The notes beneath the pieces were generated by a model. It was not told where the DNA came from, did not search any database, and saw only the letters and a program-made list of their open reading frames with translations. Below are positions 37,445 through 46,991 of a DNA stretch of 64,000 nt, piece by piece. The stretch comes from Verrucomicrobiaceae bacterium (lineage in GTDB: Bacteria > Verrucomicrobiota > Verrucomicrobiia > Verrucomicrobiales > Akkermansiaceae), in NCBI GenBank assembly GCA_027486655.1, contig JAIXOR010000001.1, forward strand, positions 124,001-188,000. Direction: 5' to 3'. A program made the position numbers and the translations under genes. Each line of letters opens with the position of its first letter. Within the stretch, counting starts at the first letter, position 1.

Positions 37445-37900
37445 TCACCAATCGCCGGTGAGTGTGGGAATGTGATCGTCGGTCGTGCTGAGCGAGCACT
37501 CCATGTATAGCTCGCCGATCGGTGGAATCGTATCCGGCCCGTAAGTGGGGCCGTAGGTGTAGGAACCGGCGGCGGGGCAGTTCGGCGTCGCTTCGATGAA
37601 CTTGCCCAGGCCGATGATCTGGTTCTGCAAGTTGGGCGCCGTCCCTCCCGGGGCGTATCCGTAAAGATTGGAGTAACTCCGAACGGCCTTTTGGACCGCT
37701 TGGATGTTGATCAGGCAAATCACCCGGTCCGATCCGCGCTTCCACGAGCGGGTGGCGAAGAAGAGGACGGAAATCAGCGTGATCAAAACCAGAATAACCA
37801 CCGTCATTTCCAGAAGCGTCATGCCTCGGGTCCGCCTGGGACACCTCGGCTTTCGGCGGTAGCGGGAGTGCCGATTTTGTGAATTTTTTGGGACTTTCAT
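37445..37900 (-). CDS. Lone type II secretion/type IV pseudopilin
   Basis: 151 residues. A basic leader (about 26 residues, ending RRTRG) precedes MTLLEMTVVILVLITLISVL, the class III signal with Glu at +5, cleaved by prepilin peptidase after Gly. The globular part (IQAVQKAVRSYSNLYGYAPG, CPAAGSYTYGPTYG) resembles the many GspG-like pseudopilins of verrucomicrobia. It stands alone, not next to the cassette at 53.7 kb, and its upstream region is AT-rich with palindromes. Role in a pseudopilus is inferred. Confidence 0.87.
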   Translation of the reverse strand: MKVPKNSQNRHSRYRRKPRCPRRTRGMTLLEMTVVILVLITLISVLFFATRSWKRGSDRVICLINIQAVQKAVRSYSNLYGYAPGGTAPNLQNQIIGLGKFIEATPNCPAAGSYTYGPTYGPDTIPPIGELYMECSLSTTDDHIPTLTGDW

Positions 37901-38054
37901 GGGCTGGCTGCTGACCCATAAAACTCTGAAATTTTGAAATAATCAATATTCTTTATTAAAAAGAACTCCCAAATACGGCCGTAAATGACTCATTATCAGT
38001 ATTGAAATTTCAATTTGGTCGCAAATCCGGCCATAAGAATCGGGTCCGCATCGC
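37901..38054. promoter_or_regulatory. AT-rich upstream region with palindromes
   Basis: The most AT-rich short stretch of this part of the window, upstream of the leftward pseudopilin. It contains the perfect dyads ATTGAAATTTCAAT (38001-38014) and TACGGCCGTA (37974-37983), plus a second, imperfect copy of the latter's surroundings (aaatccggccataa, 38033-38046). It probably contains the pseudopilin promoter and regulator sites; no single -35/-10 pair is clear. Confidence 0.45.
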
Positions 38055-39971
38055 TCATTTGGCTGCGGGTTTCGGGGGGGCTGCCTGGGTTTCGGCGAGG
38101 ATGGCTGCAAGGCGGTCGGCGGCGGTGGCGTCGGTCTTTCGGAGGCGGTCGAGAGCGGTCCGGTTGAGAAAATCCCTTCCGCGCGAGGCAATCAGGTCGA
38201 TTTCAAGGAGGATTCGGGGACCGGAAGCGGTGTCTGCGACGGGGTAGAGGGTGTCGATGGTCTTGCCGTCGGTGATTCTGCGGGTGGCGACGGCGGTGAT
38301 CGATCCCGCGGTGTGGGTACCGACCACATTGGCGGCTTGGGACGAAGTGCGGTAGCCGGCCATTTCGTGGCCGAGGTTGCGCAAGAGCGAGATGCCGCTG
38401 TCTGGCAAGACGAGCCGGGCGGTCTGGCGCAATGCGTCGCTGACATTTGTGGCGACTGCGGACTTGAGGAAGGCTTCGACCACTCGGACCGCGTCGTCGG
38501 GCGTGGGGGGGGCGGTGTCCTGCGTGCGGGTTTCCGGGCAGGCTTGGAGGAGCTGGTCCCGCCACGATTTTTGCCAGCGCGGGGTGTTCTCATCGACCCA
38601 TGGCTGGGTCACGGCGAGGATCTCATCCGAGGGCAGGGGATTCCAGAGCCATCCCATTCCGGTCTTTTCGAGGTGGAGGATGCGGAGGTCGGACTTGTCG
38701 GGATTCCGTGCGTCGAAGAACTGGATTGCGACGGCTGCCACCTGTTCCTTTTCCAGAAAATCCAAAGGCTCCGCGAGGCTAGGGGCGGATGGGCAGGCGG
38801 CGTCCCACCAGATTCTTGCGGCGCGTGCACACGCGTCCCGTTTGCGTGCGGGTTCACCCTGCAAGTGCATCAAGCGGGCCCAGTCCATCGATTTCCGGTT
38901 GCGCAGTGCGGCGATCAGGGCAGCGCGGGCCTCCGTCGCGGTGCCTGCCGGCGAGGGTGGATAAAGGCCTGCGAATCTCGAGGGAAACAGGTCGAGCAGG
39001 CTTGCGTCCGCCGGAGCTCCTTGAGTTTGGGATTCCTCGGCAGAAGCGAAGAACTCCTGCGGGGGATTGACCTGCCAGAGGCCATCGCGGTTGCGCGAGA
39101 CGGGCACATGGATGATTTCGATTTTGCCAGTGGTGGATCGTGGCGAGGCACCGGCCGGATCGAGGCAGGCGACTGAGTGGATCGCGCTTGCTTCATCCGG
39201 TTCCTGATCGTGGAAAACCGGCATGCGAAGCACGGACGCGGACGTGAGGAGTCGCCATGGACGGGGGCACTCCGCAGCGTTGCTCACGGCAAGTTCGGCC
39301 AAGCGCAGGCGCTCTGGCCAGTTCGGCGGAAGGGGAGTGCAAAGCCCGCCAAGCATGCCGAGGATCTCGGGAAGGCTGCGGCGCGAACACGCGGACAGGA
39401 AACGTGTCGCCGCCTGTTCGGAAGAAAAACCGCGAACTTCCTCTTCAGCCAGGTGTTTGCGAATCGACCGCCGCAATCGGGCCTCGGCATCCTCGCGGAG
39501 GTTCTCAAGATCGACCACCTGCTCCCTTTGCATCCAGGTCTCCAGTGCATCCAGCCGCGGGCGGATGCCGGCCGCGTAGGAGATTCCGGTGTTTTCAAAG
39601 GACGCGGGCACCGGAGTGGGCTGCCAGGAATCCCCACTGCGCACCAAACCCACCGGGAAAACCTGAAGGCGGGAGGGGTCGAAGCCGCCGATCTTCCGGA
39701 CAAGCACCGCAGCGAGATTGTCATCGACTTTCACCGGGCCGATTTCCAGAGGAGAGACGCCGATGTCGCGGGCGATGCGTTGGAGACGGCGTTTGATCTC
39801 GTCGCGTTTGCGCTCGGTCACCTGGGCCGAGATCGCAGTGTCCGCGCCGGGTTCGAGGCTGACGTTTCCGGAGCGCACTTTTTCGAGAAACCCGACGGCG
39901 GAATTCCCTGGATCCCCGGGACCTGCGGCGGCGATGCCTGCCAAGGCGAACAATGTGGAAACAAATTTCAC
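38055..39971 (-). CDS. Secreted hypothetical protein
   Basis: 638 residues from GTG 39971, chosen because the signal peptide then starts at once (KFVSTLFALAGIAAAGPGDP); a GTG at 40019 that overlaps the upstream stop is the alternative. I recognise no domain. The protein is alpha-helical and Arg/Ala-rich. The region around residues 60-110 (RKRDEIKRRLQRIARDIGVS, FDPSRLQVFPVGLVRSGDSW) and the end (DRLAAILAETQAAPPKPAAK) suggest a periplasmic protein. It is immediately downstream of the YdjM-type gene and likely co-transcribed with it. No function is assigned. Confidence 0.8.
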   Translation of the reverse strand: MKFVSTLFALAGIAAAGPGDPGNSAVGFLEKVRSGNVSLEPGADTAISAQVTERKRDEIKRRLQRIARDIGVSPLEIGPVKVDDNLAAVLVRKIGGFDPSRLQVFPVGLVRSGDSWQPTPVPASFENTGISYAAGIRPRLDALETWMQREQVVDLENLREDAEARLRRSIRKHLAEEEVRGFSSEQAATRFLSACSRRSLPEILGMLGGLCTPLPPNWPERLRLAELAVSNAAECPRPWRLLTSASVLRMPVFHDQEPDEASAIHSVACLDPAGASPRSTTGKIEIIHVPVSRNRDGLWQVNPPQEFFASAEESQTQGAPADASLLDLFPSRFAGLYPPSPAGTATEARAALIAALRNRKSMDWARLMHLQGEPARKRDACARAARIWWDAACPSAPSLAEPLDFLEKEQVAAVAIQFFDARNPDKSDLRILHLEKTGMGWLWNPLPSDEILAVTQPWVDENTPRWQKSWRDQLLQACPETRTQDTAPPTPDDAVRVVEAFLKSAVATNVSDALRQTARLVLPDSGISLLRNLGHEMAGYRTSSQAANVVGTHTAGSITAVATRRITDGKTIDTLYPVADTASGPRILLEIDLIASRGRDFLNRTALDRLRKTDATAADRLAAILAETQAAPPKPAAK

Positions 39972-40015
39972 GTCACCCACCCATAGCCTATGGACGGGCT
40001 GAAGAAAGCGAAGAA

Positions 40016-41140
40016 TCACGGGGTTGCGGCAGGGCTGTCGATGCTGGACAGGAACTCGGGCAGGCTGCCGGTGATTCCCGCGAGCCTGGGATTGGCTTCC
40101 CAGGCCTGGTGGTTTCCGGCGATTCTGGCTGCCATGCGGCGCAGCGTTTCTCCGGCGTTTGCACGGGACATGCGGATCGGCCGCAGCCTGTCACCGGATG
40201 CGTCCGGCAGAATGTCCCAAGCGAAGACGAGGCGGCCGTCGACCACGCCCTTTTTGTCGCCCCAGCTCCGGGATTCGCCGAAGCGGATGTCACCCACCCA
40301 CACGCCCTTCGCGTGGGGTCTGGCGATCCACCATCCGTCGGAAAACCACTTCACCATCCGTGCCTCGCGCAGTTCAGCGTAAGGCGCGAGGGCCTGAGCG
40401 CCTTTTGGATAGACGGTCCAGCGGACCGGGTTTGAATCGCTTTCGAAAACACTGCGGTATCCCACCCAAAACTCGTCACCCCGGTCCACCACGCAGCGCC
40501 AGAGGACGATGTTGAATGGGGTGGGTGCCTCCATGCGGCGCTGCCACGAGACTCCGTGTTTTTTCAGATCCGCTTCAAACCCCGCGGAGGCAACGAACTT
40601 CATGGCCACGCTCAGCAGCGCGTAAGCCGAGGCGAGGCCGAGCCCCCATGCGTTGATCCGGCGGCGTTTCGGCAATTGCTTTTTCGTGCGGAGAAACGCG
40701 AGCCAGATCAGGGCCACCAGCATCGGCAGGGTGAATGCCGGGTCGATGATGAAAAGATGGTTGAAGCCCACCCGGATCCCGGAAAACGGCCAGAATACGG
40801 AAGTGCCATAGACCGTGAAGCAATCGATCAACACATGGGTGCTCCATGCGGCAAACACGAACCAACCCGCCCGCTGGCGGGAGATCCGGTCCTTTTTCCA
40901 AAGCTTGGCGAGCCAGGGCGCGAGAAACCATGAAGCGGCGACCATCACCAGAAGCGAATGACTCGGTCCCCGGTGCCACCAAAGATTCCACGACTGGCTC
41001 AGCAGCGGGGAAAGCAGCACGTCGAGATCCGGGAGCGTTCCGAACAACGCTCCCCACGCGAGGGCGCGGTTGCCGAGGCGTTTGCCCAGCACCGCCTCGC
41101 CGACCGCCGCTCCCAAGGCTGCCTGTGTCAATGAATCCAC
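40016..41140 (-). CDS. YdjM-type inner-membrane metal-dependent hydrolase
   Basis: 374 residues from GTG 41140 (VDSLTQAALGAAVGEAVLGK); the frame stays open far upstream, antisense to ilvD, but family similarity begins here. The family (PF04307, formerly DUF457) has several membrane segments and conserved His/Asp: GTLPDLDVLLSPLL, WWHRGPSHSLLVMVAASWF, WSTHVLIDCFTVYGTSVFWP. In some bacteria it is SOS-induced. The last ~150 residues (WRCVVDRGDEFWVGYRSVFE) are a soluble tail. It is followed without a gap by the secreted hypothetical gene and divergent from ilvD. Confidence 0.85.
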   Translation of the reverse strand: MDSLTQAALGAAVGEAVLGKRLGNRALAWGALFGTLPDLDVLLSPLLSQSWNLWWHRGPSHSLLVMVAASWFLAPWLAKLWKKDRISRQRAGWFVFAAWSTHVLIDCFTVYGTSVFWPFSGIRVGFNHLFIIDPAFTLPMLVALIWLAFLRTKKQLPKRRRINAWGLGLASAYALLSVAMKFVASAGFEADLKKHGVSWQRRMEAPTPFNIVLWRCVVDRGDEFWVGYRSVFESDSNPVRWTVYPKGAQALAPYAELREARMVKWFSDGWWIARPHAKGVWVGDIRFGESRSWGDKKGVVDGRLVFAWDILPDASGDRLRPIRMSRANAGETLRRMAARIAGNHQAWEANPRLAGITGSLPEFLSSIDSPAATP

Positions 41141-41177
41141 GCCCGGAAAGATGCCGGAAATCCGTCGTTCGCAAATA

Positions 41178-41191
41178 GAAAACCGGTTTTC
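41178..41191. promoter_or_regulatory. Perfect 14-bp palindrome in divergent spacer
   Basis: GAAAACCGGTTTTC lies in the 96-base region between the YdjM-type gene and ilvD. TTGACG (41198-41203) follows it and could be an ilvD -35 element, but the matching -10 is poor. Candidate operator; the regulator is unknown. Confidence 0.4.
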
Positions 41192-41236
41192 CCCGCCTTG
41201 ACGCGGACCCCGATCCGGCGGGATGCTCCGCCCGCG

Positions 41237-42937
41237 ATGAACGATACCACCCGCCCTTATTCCAGCCCGATGCTTGACGGCCCCGACCGCGCGCCCAGCC
41301 GCGCCATGCTCTATGCCGTCGGATTCAAAAAGGAGGATTTCTCCAAACCCCACATCGGCGTCGCCTCGACGTGGAGCCAAGTCACTCCCTGCAACGTGCA
41401 CATCGACAAACTCGCCATCGAGTCCCGCAACGGCGTGGACGCCGCCGGCGGCAAGGGTGTCATCTTCAACACCATCACCATCTCCGACGGCATCTCGATG
41501 GGGACCGAGGGCATGAAATACTCGCTGGTTTCCCGCGAAGTCATCGCCGACTCGATCGAAACGGTCGTCGGCTGCGAAGGCATGGACGGCTTTGTGGCCA
41601 TCGGCGGATGTGACAAGAACATGCCGGCCTGCGTCATGGCCATGGCGCGCATGAACCGCCCTTCCGTCTTCGTCTATGGCGGCACCATCCTTCCCGGTTG
41701 CGCCACGCTCAAGGGAGAGAAGAAGGACCTGGACATCGTTTCGGTCTTCGAGGCGGTGGGCAAGCATGCCAACGGCGAATACTCGGATGAGGAGTTGGAA
41801 ACCGTCGAGTCCTGCGCCATCCCCGGTGCCGGATCCTGCGGCGGGATGTACACCGCCAACACGATGGCCAGCGCCATCGAGGCGCTCGGCATGTCCCTGC
41901 CTAACAGCTCCGCGCAGGCCGCCATCTCGGATGACAAGATGCGCGATTGCTTTGATGCCGGCGCCGCCGTGGTCAATCTCATCCAGCTCGGCATCAAACC
42001 CCGCGACATCATGACCCGCGAGGCCTTTGAAAACGCGATCACCGTGCTCATCGCGCTCGGTGGCTCCACCAACGCCGCCCTCCACATCCCCGCCATGGCG
42101 CATGCCGCCGGAGTGGACATCACGTTGGACGACTTCGAGCGCATCGGCCGCCGGGTGCCCGTGCTTGCCGACCTCAAGCCATCCGGCAAATACGTCATGG
42201 CCGATCTCGTCCGCATCGGCGGCACCGTGCCGCTCATGAAGATGCTGCTCGACGCAGGCCTTCTGCATGGCGAATGCATGACCGTCACCGGCCGCACGAT
42301 GCGCGAGAATCTTGAGAAACTCGCCAAACCCTATCCTGAAGGCCAGCAGATCATCCGCCCGGTCTCGGATCCGATCAAGAAGGACAGCCACCTCCGCGTG
42401 CTTTACGGCAACCTCGCCGAGGGTGGGGCTGTTGCCAAAATCTCCGGCAAGGAGGGTGAAGTCTTCACCGGCCGGGCGAAGGTGTTCAATTCCGAGGACG
42501 ATGGCATGAAGGCCATTCTCGGCAAACAGATCCAGAAGGGCGATGTGATCGTGATCCGCATGGAAGGACCGAAGGGCGGCCCCGGCATGCGCGAGATGCT
42601 CGGCCCCACCAGCGCGGTCATGGGGCTCGGCCTCGGCAAGGACGTCGCCCTGATCACGGACGGACGTTTCTCGGGTGGCAGCCACGGGTTCGTCGTCGGC
42701 CACATCACTCCGGAAGCCTGGATGGGCGGCACCATCGGCATCCTCGAAGATGGCGACGAGATCACCATCGACGCTGTGAAAAACCGCATCGATGTGAAGC
42801 TCGATGAGGCGGAGATCGCACGCCGCAAGGCATCCTGGGTTCAGCCCGCGCCACGCTACACGCATGGCGTTCTGGCCAAGTATGCGAAGCTCGTCTCCAC
42901 CGCCTCCGAGGGCGCGGTGACCGACAAGTATCTGTGA
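41237..42937 (+). CDS. ilvD: Dihydroxy-acid dehydratase
   Basis: 566 residues from ATG 41237 (MNDTTRPYSSPMLDGPDRAP). Dehydrates 2,3-dihydroxy acids to 2-oxo acids, the third common step of valine, leucine and isoleucine synthesis, using an Fe-S cluster. Cluster cysteines lie in TPCNVH, GGCDKNMPACVMAMARMN and PGAGSCGGMYTANTM; the C-terminal GRFSGGSHGFVVGHITPEAW is diagnostic. Normal length for the family. Other ilv genes are not nearby. A zinc-ribbon membrane protein gene starts 22 bases later. Confidence 0.97.
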   Translation: MNDTTRPYSSPMLDGPDRAPSRAMLYAVGFKKEDFSKPHIGVASTWSQVTPCNVHIDKLAIESRNGVDAAGGKGVIFNTITISDGISMGTEGMKYSLVSREVIADSIETVVGCEGMDGFVAIGGCDKNMPACVMAMARMNRPSVFVYGGTILPGCATLKGEKKDLDIVSVFEAVGKHANGEYSDEELETVESCAIPGAGSCGGMYTANTMASAIEALGMSLPNSSAQAAISDDKMRDCFDAGAAVVNLIQLGIKPRDIMTREAFENAITVLIALGGSTNAALHIPAMAHAAGVDITLDDFERIGRRVPVLADLKPSGKYVMADLVRIGGTVPLMKMLLDAGLLHGECMTVTGRTMRENLEKLAKPYPEGQQIIRPVSDPIKKDSHLRVLYGNLAEGGAVAKISGKEGEVFTGRAKVFNSEDDGMKAILGKQIQKGDVIVIRMEGPKGGPGMREMLGPTSAVMGLGLGKDVALITDGRFSGGSHGFVVGHITPEAWMGGTIGILEDGDEITIDAVKNRIDVKLDEAEIARRKASWVQPAPRYTHGVLAKYAKLVSTASEGAVTDKYL

Positions 42938-42959
42938 GTCTCATCGAATCGGAAACCTG

Positions 42960-43625
42960 ATGAGTCCTGCCGTTTACCACTGCGTTTCGTGCAGGGCACC
43001 CATCGCGCTGGAGGATGTGAACGTCTCGACCGACATCGCCCTATGCCGTTCTTGCGGCCGGACGATGTCGTTTTCGGAAGTGGTTCTCATCCCCGGTGCG
43101 GATGGGGTGGACCCGGCCCGGCCGCCCAAGGGACTGCGCATCGAGGAAAGCGCGATCCACGGGAAATCCCTGATCTATCGGAAGGTTCCGGCCGCTCTGC
43201 TTTTCCTCATTCCATTCACTGCGGTGTGGTCTGGGTTTTCGATGTTCGGAATTTACGGCACGCAGATCAAGGAGGGGGTGTTTGACCCCGCGCGCAGCCT
43301 TTTCGGCATTCCGTTCCTGCTGGGGACCATCGTCTTGCTTTCGATCATCCTGTTCGGCCTGTTCGGCCGCTGGCGCATCGGGTTTTCCGGCGGCGTGCTC
43401 TCGGTGGCTCTTGAGATCGGCCCCTTCGGTTGGACCCGCCGCCTCGTCTGCGACAGCAGCGCCACCGTGGGCATCAAGACGGCGAACTGGCAGAAGAACA
43501 ATGTCCCGCAGAAGGTCATCGAGGTCGAGTGCCTTGGCAACAAGCTGCGCTTTGGATCGCCCCTTCCGGAAGAGGCCAAAGTCTTTGTGGCGGAGACGCT
43601 GCGGCGGATGATCCATGGCGCTTGA
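42960..43625 (+). CDS. Membrane protein with N-terminal zinc ribbon
   Basis: 221 residues, family not recognised. The N-terminus has two CxxC pairs (YHCVSCRAPIALED, LCRSCGRTM), a likely zinc ribbon. Two membrane segments follow (AALLFLIPFTAVWSGFSMFG and FGIPFLLGTIVLLSIILFGL), then a cytoplasmic domain ending PLPEEAKVFVAETLRRMIHG. Closely spaced between ilvD and an acyltransferase gene, so possibly co-transcribed. No function is assigned. Confidence 0.8.
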   Translation: MSPAVYHCVSCRAPIALEDVNVSTDIALCRSCGRTMSFSEVVLIPGADGVDPARPPKGLRIEESAIHGKSLIYRKVPAALLFLIPFTAVWSGFSMFGIYGTQIKEGVFDPARSLFGIPFLLGTIVLLSIILFGLFGRWRIGFSGGVLSVALEIGPFGWTRRLVCDSSATVGIKTANWQKNNVPQKVIEVECLGNKLRFGSPLPEEAKVFVAETLRRMIHGA

Positions 43626-43640
43626 TCCCTGCGAAAACGC

Positions 43641-44747
43641 GTGCAGTCCGCCGTGCTTCGTGGTTTCTCGTCCCGGGTGAACGGACGCGCGGCTCAACTC
43701 GACGGACTACGGGCGGTGGCCATGCTGGCGATCTGCTGGGACCACTGGCGTCCGGTGTCCTGGACGCGGGTGTTCCCCTACGAGATCTTCCTGTTCTTCT
43801 TCCTGGTGATGACCGGTTATCTCATCACCGGTTCCCTTCTCCGTGAGAGGGAGCGCTCGGAGTCCGCCGGGAAGCCGTGGCGCATGCAGGCGATGCGCGT
43901 CTATCAGATCCGGCGCGGCCTGCGAATCCTGGCTCCGTATTACGCCGCTCTGGCGCTTGCTTTCGTGCTGGGTGCGAAGGACCTTTGCAATGCGCCATGG
44001 TGGTATCTTCTGCATGGATCCAACCTTCACATGGCCACGCTGGCGGAGTGGCCGGATGGCACCAACCACTTCTGGTCGCTCTCGATGCAGCAGCAGTTCT
44101 ATCTGGTCTGGCCTTTTGTAATCTGGTTCCTCCCGAGAAGGCTTCTCGTCTGGGCGATCTGCGCGTTCGCCGCAGTGGGGCCGCTGGCCCGTTGGAACCA
44201 TGGATTCCTGACCCAGTGGTTCGCGCGCCCTGAGGTGCTGACCCCCTCATGTTTGGATTACTTCGGGATCGGCGGATTGCTCGCACTCGCCGTTCACCGC
44301 GGGATGAGACTGGAAAGTCCGGCCCTGCGCGGGATCGCCGCGGCGTGCTTCGCAGGCTATCTCGCCATTTTCGGGGCTAACGCGTTTGGGGTGCCCACAC
44401 CGGGATTCCTTTCCTTCCAACAGACGCTTCTATCCATTGCGCTCTGCGGATTCATCGCCGCGGCCTCCGTCGGTTTCCCTGGGCCTGTTGGGCGCTTTCT
44501 GATGCACCCCGTGCTTCAGCGCATCGGCGCGCTCTCGTATGGAGTCTATCTGTTTCACAACCTCGCGCCGCTGCTTGCGGGCAAGCCGTTCTGGTTCCTC
44601 TGGGGCCCCGGATTCTCCGGGACCTTCTGGGACTTTGTCCGCATCCTGATCTTCGCCATGTTCACCTGGCTGCTTGCACTCGCCTCGTGGAAATGGATCG
44701 AGGAGCCGCTCCAGCGCGTGCGCGGACGGGTGAACCGCGGCGCATGA
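43641..44747 (+). CDS. Acyltransferase family 3 membrane protein
   Basis: 368 residues from GTG 43641. Ten or so membrane segments. Family hallmarks are QLDGLRAVAMLAICWDHW (the His is the likely catalytic residue), FLVMTGYLITGSLLRERE, HFWSLSMQQQFYLVWPFVIW (usual VEEQFYL varied to MQQQFYL) and LSYGVYLFHNLAPLL. Such enzymes transfer acetyl or other acyl groups to surface sugars, lipids or peptidoglycan. The substrate is not predictable. 15 bases after the zinc-ribbon gene. Confidence 0.88.
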   Translation: MQSAVLRGFSSRVNGRAAQLDGLRAVAMLAICWDHWRPVSWTRVFPYEIFLFFFLVMTGYLITGSLLRERERSESAGKPWRMQAMRVYQIRRGLRILAPYYAALALAFVLGAKDLCNAPWWYLLHGSNLHMATLAEWPDGTNHFWSLSMQQQFYLVWPFVIWFLPRRLLVWAICAFAAVGPLARWNHGFLTQWFARPEVLTPSCLDYFGIGGLLALAVHRGMRLESPALRGIAAACFAGYLAIFGANAFGVPTPGFLSFQQTLLSIALCGFIAAASVGFPGPVGRFLMHPVLQRIGALSYGVYLFHNLAPLLAGKPFWFLWGPGFSGTFWDFVRILIFAMFTWLLALASWKWIEEPLQRVRGRVNRGA

Positions 44748-44776
44748 ATCACCGCGGCCCACCGCCATGTCTGGCT

Positions 44777-45691
44777 TCAGCCGTTCGGATAGAGGCTGAT
44801 CAACTGGTCCAACCGGGCGCGGATGGTGGCCTGATTGCCCATGACGATCCAATAGCTGTAGGTGAACTGGGTCATCCGGTCCAGAGCCACGGTCGCGAGC
44901 GGTGCCACGTGCATGGTGTCGCCATGATAGGGATCGGTGGATGCCGAGGTGCCGGTGGCACCGCAGTTCCACGCCGTGGTCGAGCGCGGGCAATAGATAC
45001 CGATGCCGAAATCATTCTGCAGGAAGAACGCCATCGCCTTGGTGGGTGGATTCGGCCGGCCCCATCCGCTGGACGAGAGAAGGGGATAGGCATAGTCGCT
45101 CCACGATCCACCGCCGTTGTAGATCTTGGCGCGGTTGAGGGCGCGGATGAAGTAACATGCGGGCAGTTCCTGATGGCGGTTCACGGGGCCGCCCCAGGCA
45201 TCGGTGTTGCTGCGCAGGCAGGCCAGTTGGTTGTTCACGCGGATCACCTGTGACATGCCGGGCTCAAACTGCGTCCACTGCTTGATGACGGCCTGCGCGG
45301 TTTCGTTCGGCATGTCCCAGAGCTTGGGTCTCGTCCACGAGTATAGCACGCCGTTGTTGAGTGAGAACGAATCGACGATCGAGCGGGTGTTGTTGAAGCT
45401 GCCTGCCTGCACGGGGTTCCACGACCAGGGAGTCCATGCCGGAGACTGACCCTCGGCGAGGCGGTCGCGGTTGGCTCCTGCATAGTAGGATTGCTGGATC
45501 AACCTGCCGTGATCGGCGAGGTTGACGAAGTTCATCGTGCTGTTGGCCGTGGAGAGCCAGACGATGGCTCCTCCGTAGGTGTTGTCTGTCCTGACCTTCA
45601 GCGTGCCGTTGTTTAACTCGAGCTGCGCTGCCGGGGAGGTGGCTGCTAGGAGCGCGATGGCTCCCGCGGTTCCAAGGATGGATCGGATCAT
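44777..45691 (-). CDS. Secreted beta-sandwich protein, unknown function
   Basis: 304 residues with a Sec signal (MIRSILGTAGAIALLAATSP, cleavage near PAA). The body has recurring YGGAIVWLSTANSTMNFVNL, LIQQSYYAGANRDRL and AMAFFLQNDFGIGIYCPRS patterns; I have an impression of related secreted proteins in planctomycetes and verrucomicrobia but can name no family. Could bind or process a polysaccharide; this is a guess. It converges with the acyltransferase gene and is divergent from tdh. Confidence 0.8.
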   Translation of the reverse strand: MIRSILGTAGAIALLAATSPAAQLELNNGTLKVRTDNTYGGAIVWLSTANSTMNFVNLADHGRLIQQSYYAGANRDRLAEGQSPAWTPWSWNPVQAGSFNNTRSIVDSFSLNNGVLYSWTRPKLWDMPNETAQAVIKQWTQFEPGMSQVIRVNNQLACLRSNTDAWGGPVNRHQELPACYFIRALNRAKIYNGGGSWSDYAYPLLSSSGWGRPNPPTKAMAFFLQNDFGIGIYCPRSTTAWNCGATGTSASTDPYHGDTMHVAPLATVALDRMTQFTYSYWIVMGNQATIRARLDQLISLYPNG

Positions 45692-45899
45692 ATGGGTTTG
45701 TGGTTTTTGTTTCGGGTTTGCGACCTGTCAGATGATAGAAGTCGACCATGAGATGATGCATGTTTCCAGTTGTGTCATCCATCACGAGTTCACGGTGCGC
45801 GGATGGGGTGGAAGCGCCGAAGGCGGAACCCGAGCCTGAATTTTGCACTCGCCTGCGCTCGCGGCGGATGCACCATCGGGGTGTTCCTTATTTTTGACC

Positions 45900-46928
45900 A
45901 TGAAAGCACTTGTGAAAGCGAAGGCGGAGCCTGGATTGTGGCTTCAGGAGATTCCGGAGCCCGAAGTCGGCCCGATGGATGTGTTGATCCGCATCCGCAA
46001 GACATCGATCTGCGGGACGGACGTGCACATCTGGAAATGGGACTCCTGGGCGCAGCGGACGATTCCGGTCCCGATGCACGTCGGTCACGAATTCTGCGGG
46101 GTGGTCGAAGCGGTGGGATCCGGCGTCACGGACGTGTCGCCCGGCGAGCTGGTTTCCGGGGAAGGGCACATCGTTTGCGGCCGTTGCCGGAACTGCCTCG
46201 CAGGCCGCCGCCATCTCTGCCCGAACACCCTGGGAGTGGGCGTGAACCGTCCCGGTGCCTTTGCGGAGTTCCTCTCGATCCCCTACCGCAATGTTTACAA
46301 GGTGGATCCATCGATTCCCGAGGAAATCATCTCGACCTTCGATCCGCTTGGAAACGCGGTCCACACGGCACTGTCATGGGACCTGGTGGCCGAGGATGTG
46401 CTGATCACCGGAGCGGGTCCCATCGGCTGCATGGCCGCGGCGGTTTGCAAGTTCGCAGGGGCGCGTCATGTGGTGGTGACCGACGTCAATCCCTACCGCC
46501 TTGAACTCGCCGCGAAGCTGGGCGCCACCCGTGTGGTGAACGTCGCGAAGGAAAATCTCCACGATGTGAAACGCGAGCTCGGGATGAGCGAGGGCTTCGA
46601 TGTGGCGCTCGAAATGTCCGGGCATCCCACGGGCCTCGGGGATATTCTGGAACACACGTCCAATGGCGCGAAGGTGTCCCTGCTCGGCATCTTCCCGGAG
46701 AAGGTCGCCATCGATTGGGACAAGGTGATTTTCAAAGGCCTCGTGCTCAAGGGGATCTACGGTCGGGAAATGTTCGAGACCTGGTACAAAATGAGCAGCA
46801 TGATCCGCGCCGGGCTCGATATCTCCCCGGTGATCACCCACCGCTACCACTACACCGAGTTCGCCAAAGGCTTTGAGATGATGATGTCCGGGCAATCCGG
46901 CAAAATCGTCCTGGATTGGAGCGATTGA
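45900..46928 (+). CDS. tdh: L-threonine 3-dehydrogenase (zinc alcohol dehydrogenase family)
   Basis: 342 residues from ATG 45900 ([20 protein letters not shown]). Oxidises L-threonine to 2-amino-3-oxobutyrate with NAD. Catalytic zinc residues lie in [14 protein letters not shown] and HVGHEFCG; the structural zinc has four cysteines in [15 protein letters not shown]; the NAD fold has [18 protein letters not shown]. Length and motifs match Tdh rather than generic alcohol dehydrogenases. The partner gene kbl is not adjacent. Confidence 0.92.
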   Translation: MKALVKAKAEPGLWLQEIPEPEVGPMDVLIRIRKTSICGTDVHIWKWDSWAQRTIPVPMHVGHEFCGVVEAVGSGVTDVSPGELVSGEGHIVCGRCRNCLAGRRHLCPNTLGVGVNRPGAFAEFLSIPYRNVYKVDPSIPEEIISTFDPLGNAVHTALSWDLVAEDVLITGAGPIGCMAAAVCKFAGARHVVVTDVNPYRLELAAKLGATRVVNVAKENLHDVKRELGMSEGFDVALEMSGHPTGLGDILEHTSNGAKVSLLGIFPEKVAIDWDKVIFKGLVLKGIYGREMFETWYKMSSMIRAGLDISPVITHRYHYTEFAKGFEMMMSGQSGKIVLDWSD

Positions 46929-46991
46929 CACCAACCTCGCTGTGGGTGGATACATTTGCCCCCCGGGCACCCCGCACCACCCACACCCACC

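Noticed and set aside
41141-42865. Minus-strand frame extending the YdjM-type gene to 949 codons
   Set aside because: The upstream 575 codons are antisense to ilvD and show no protein-like motifs; only the part from GTG 41140 matches the family.
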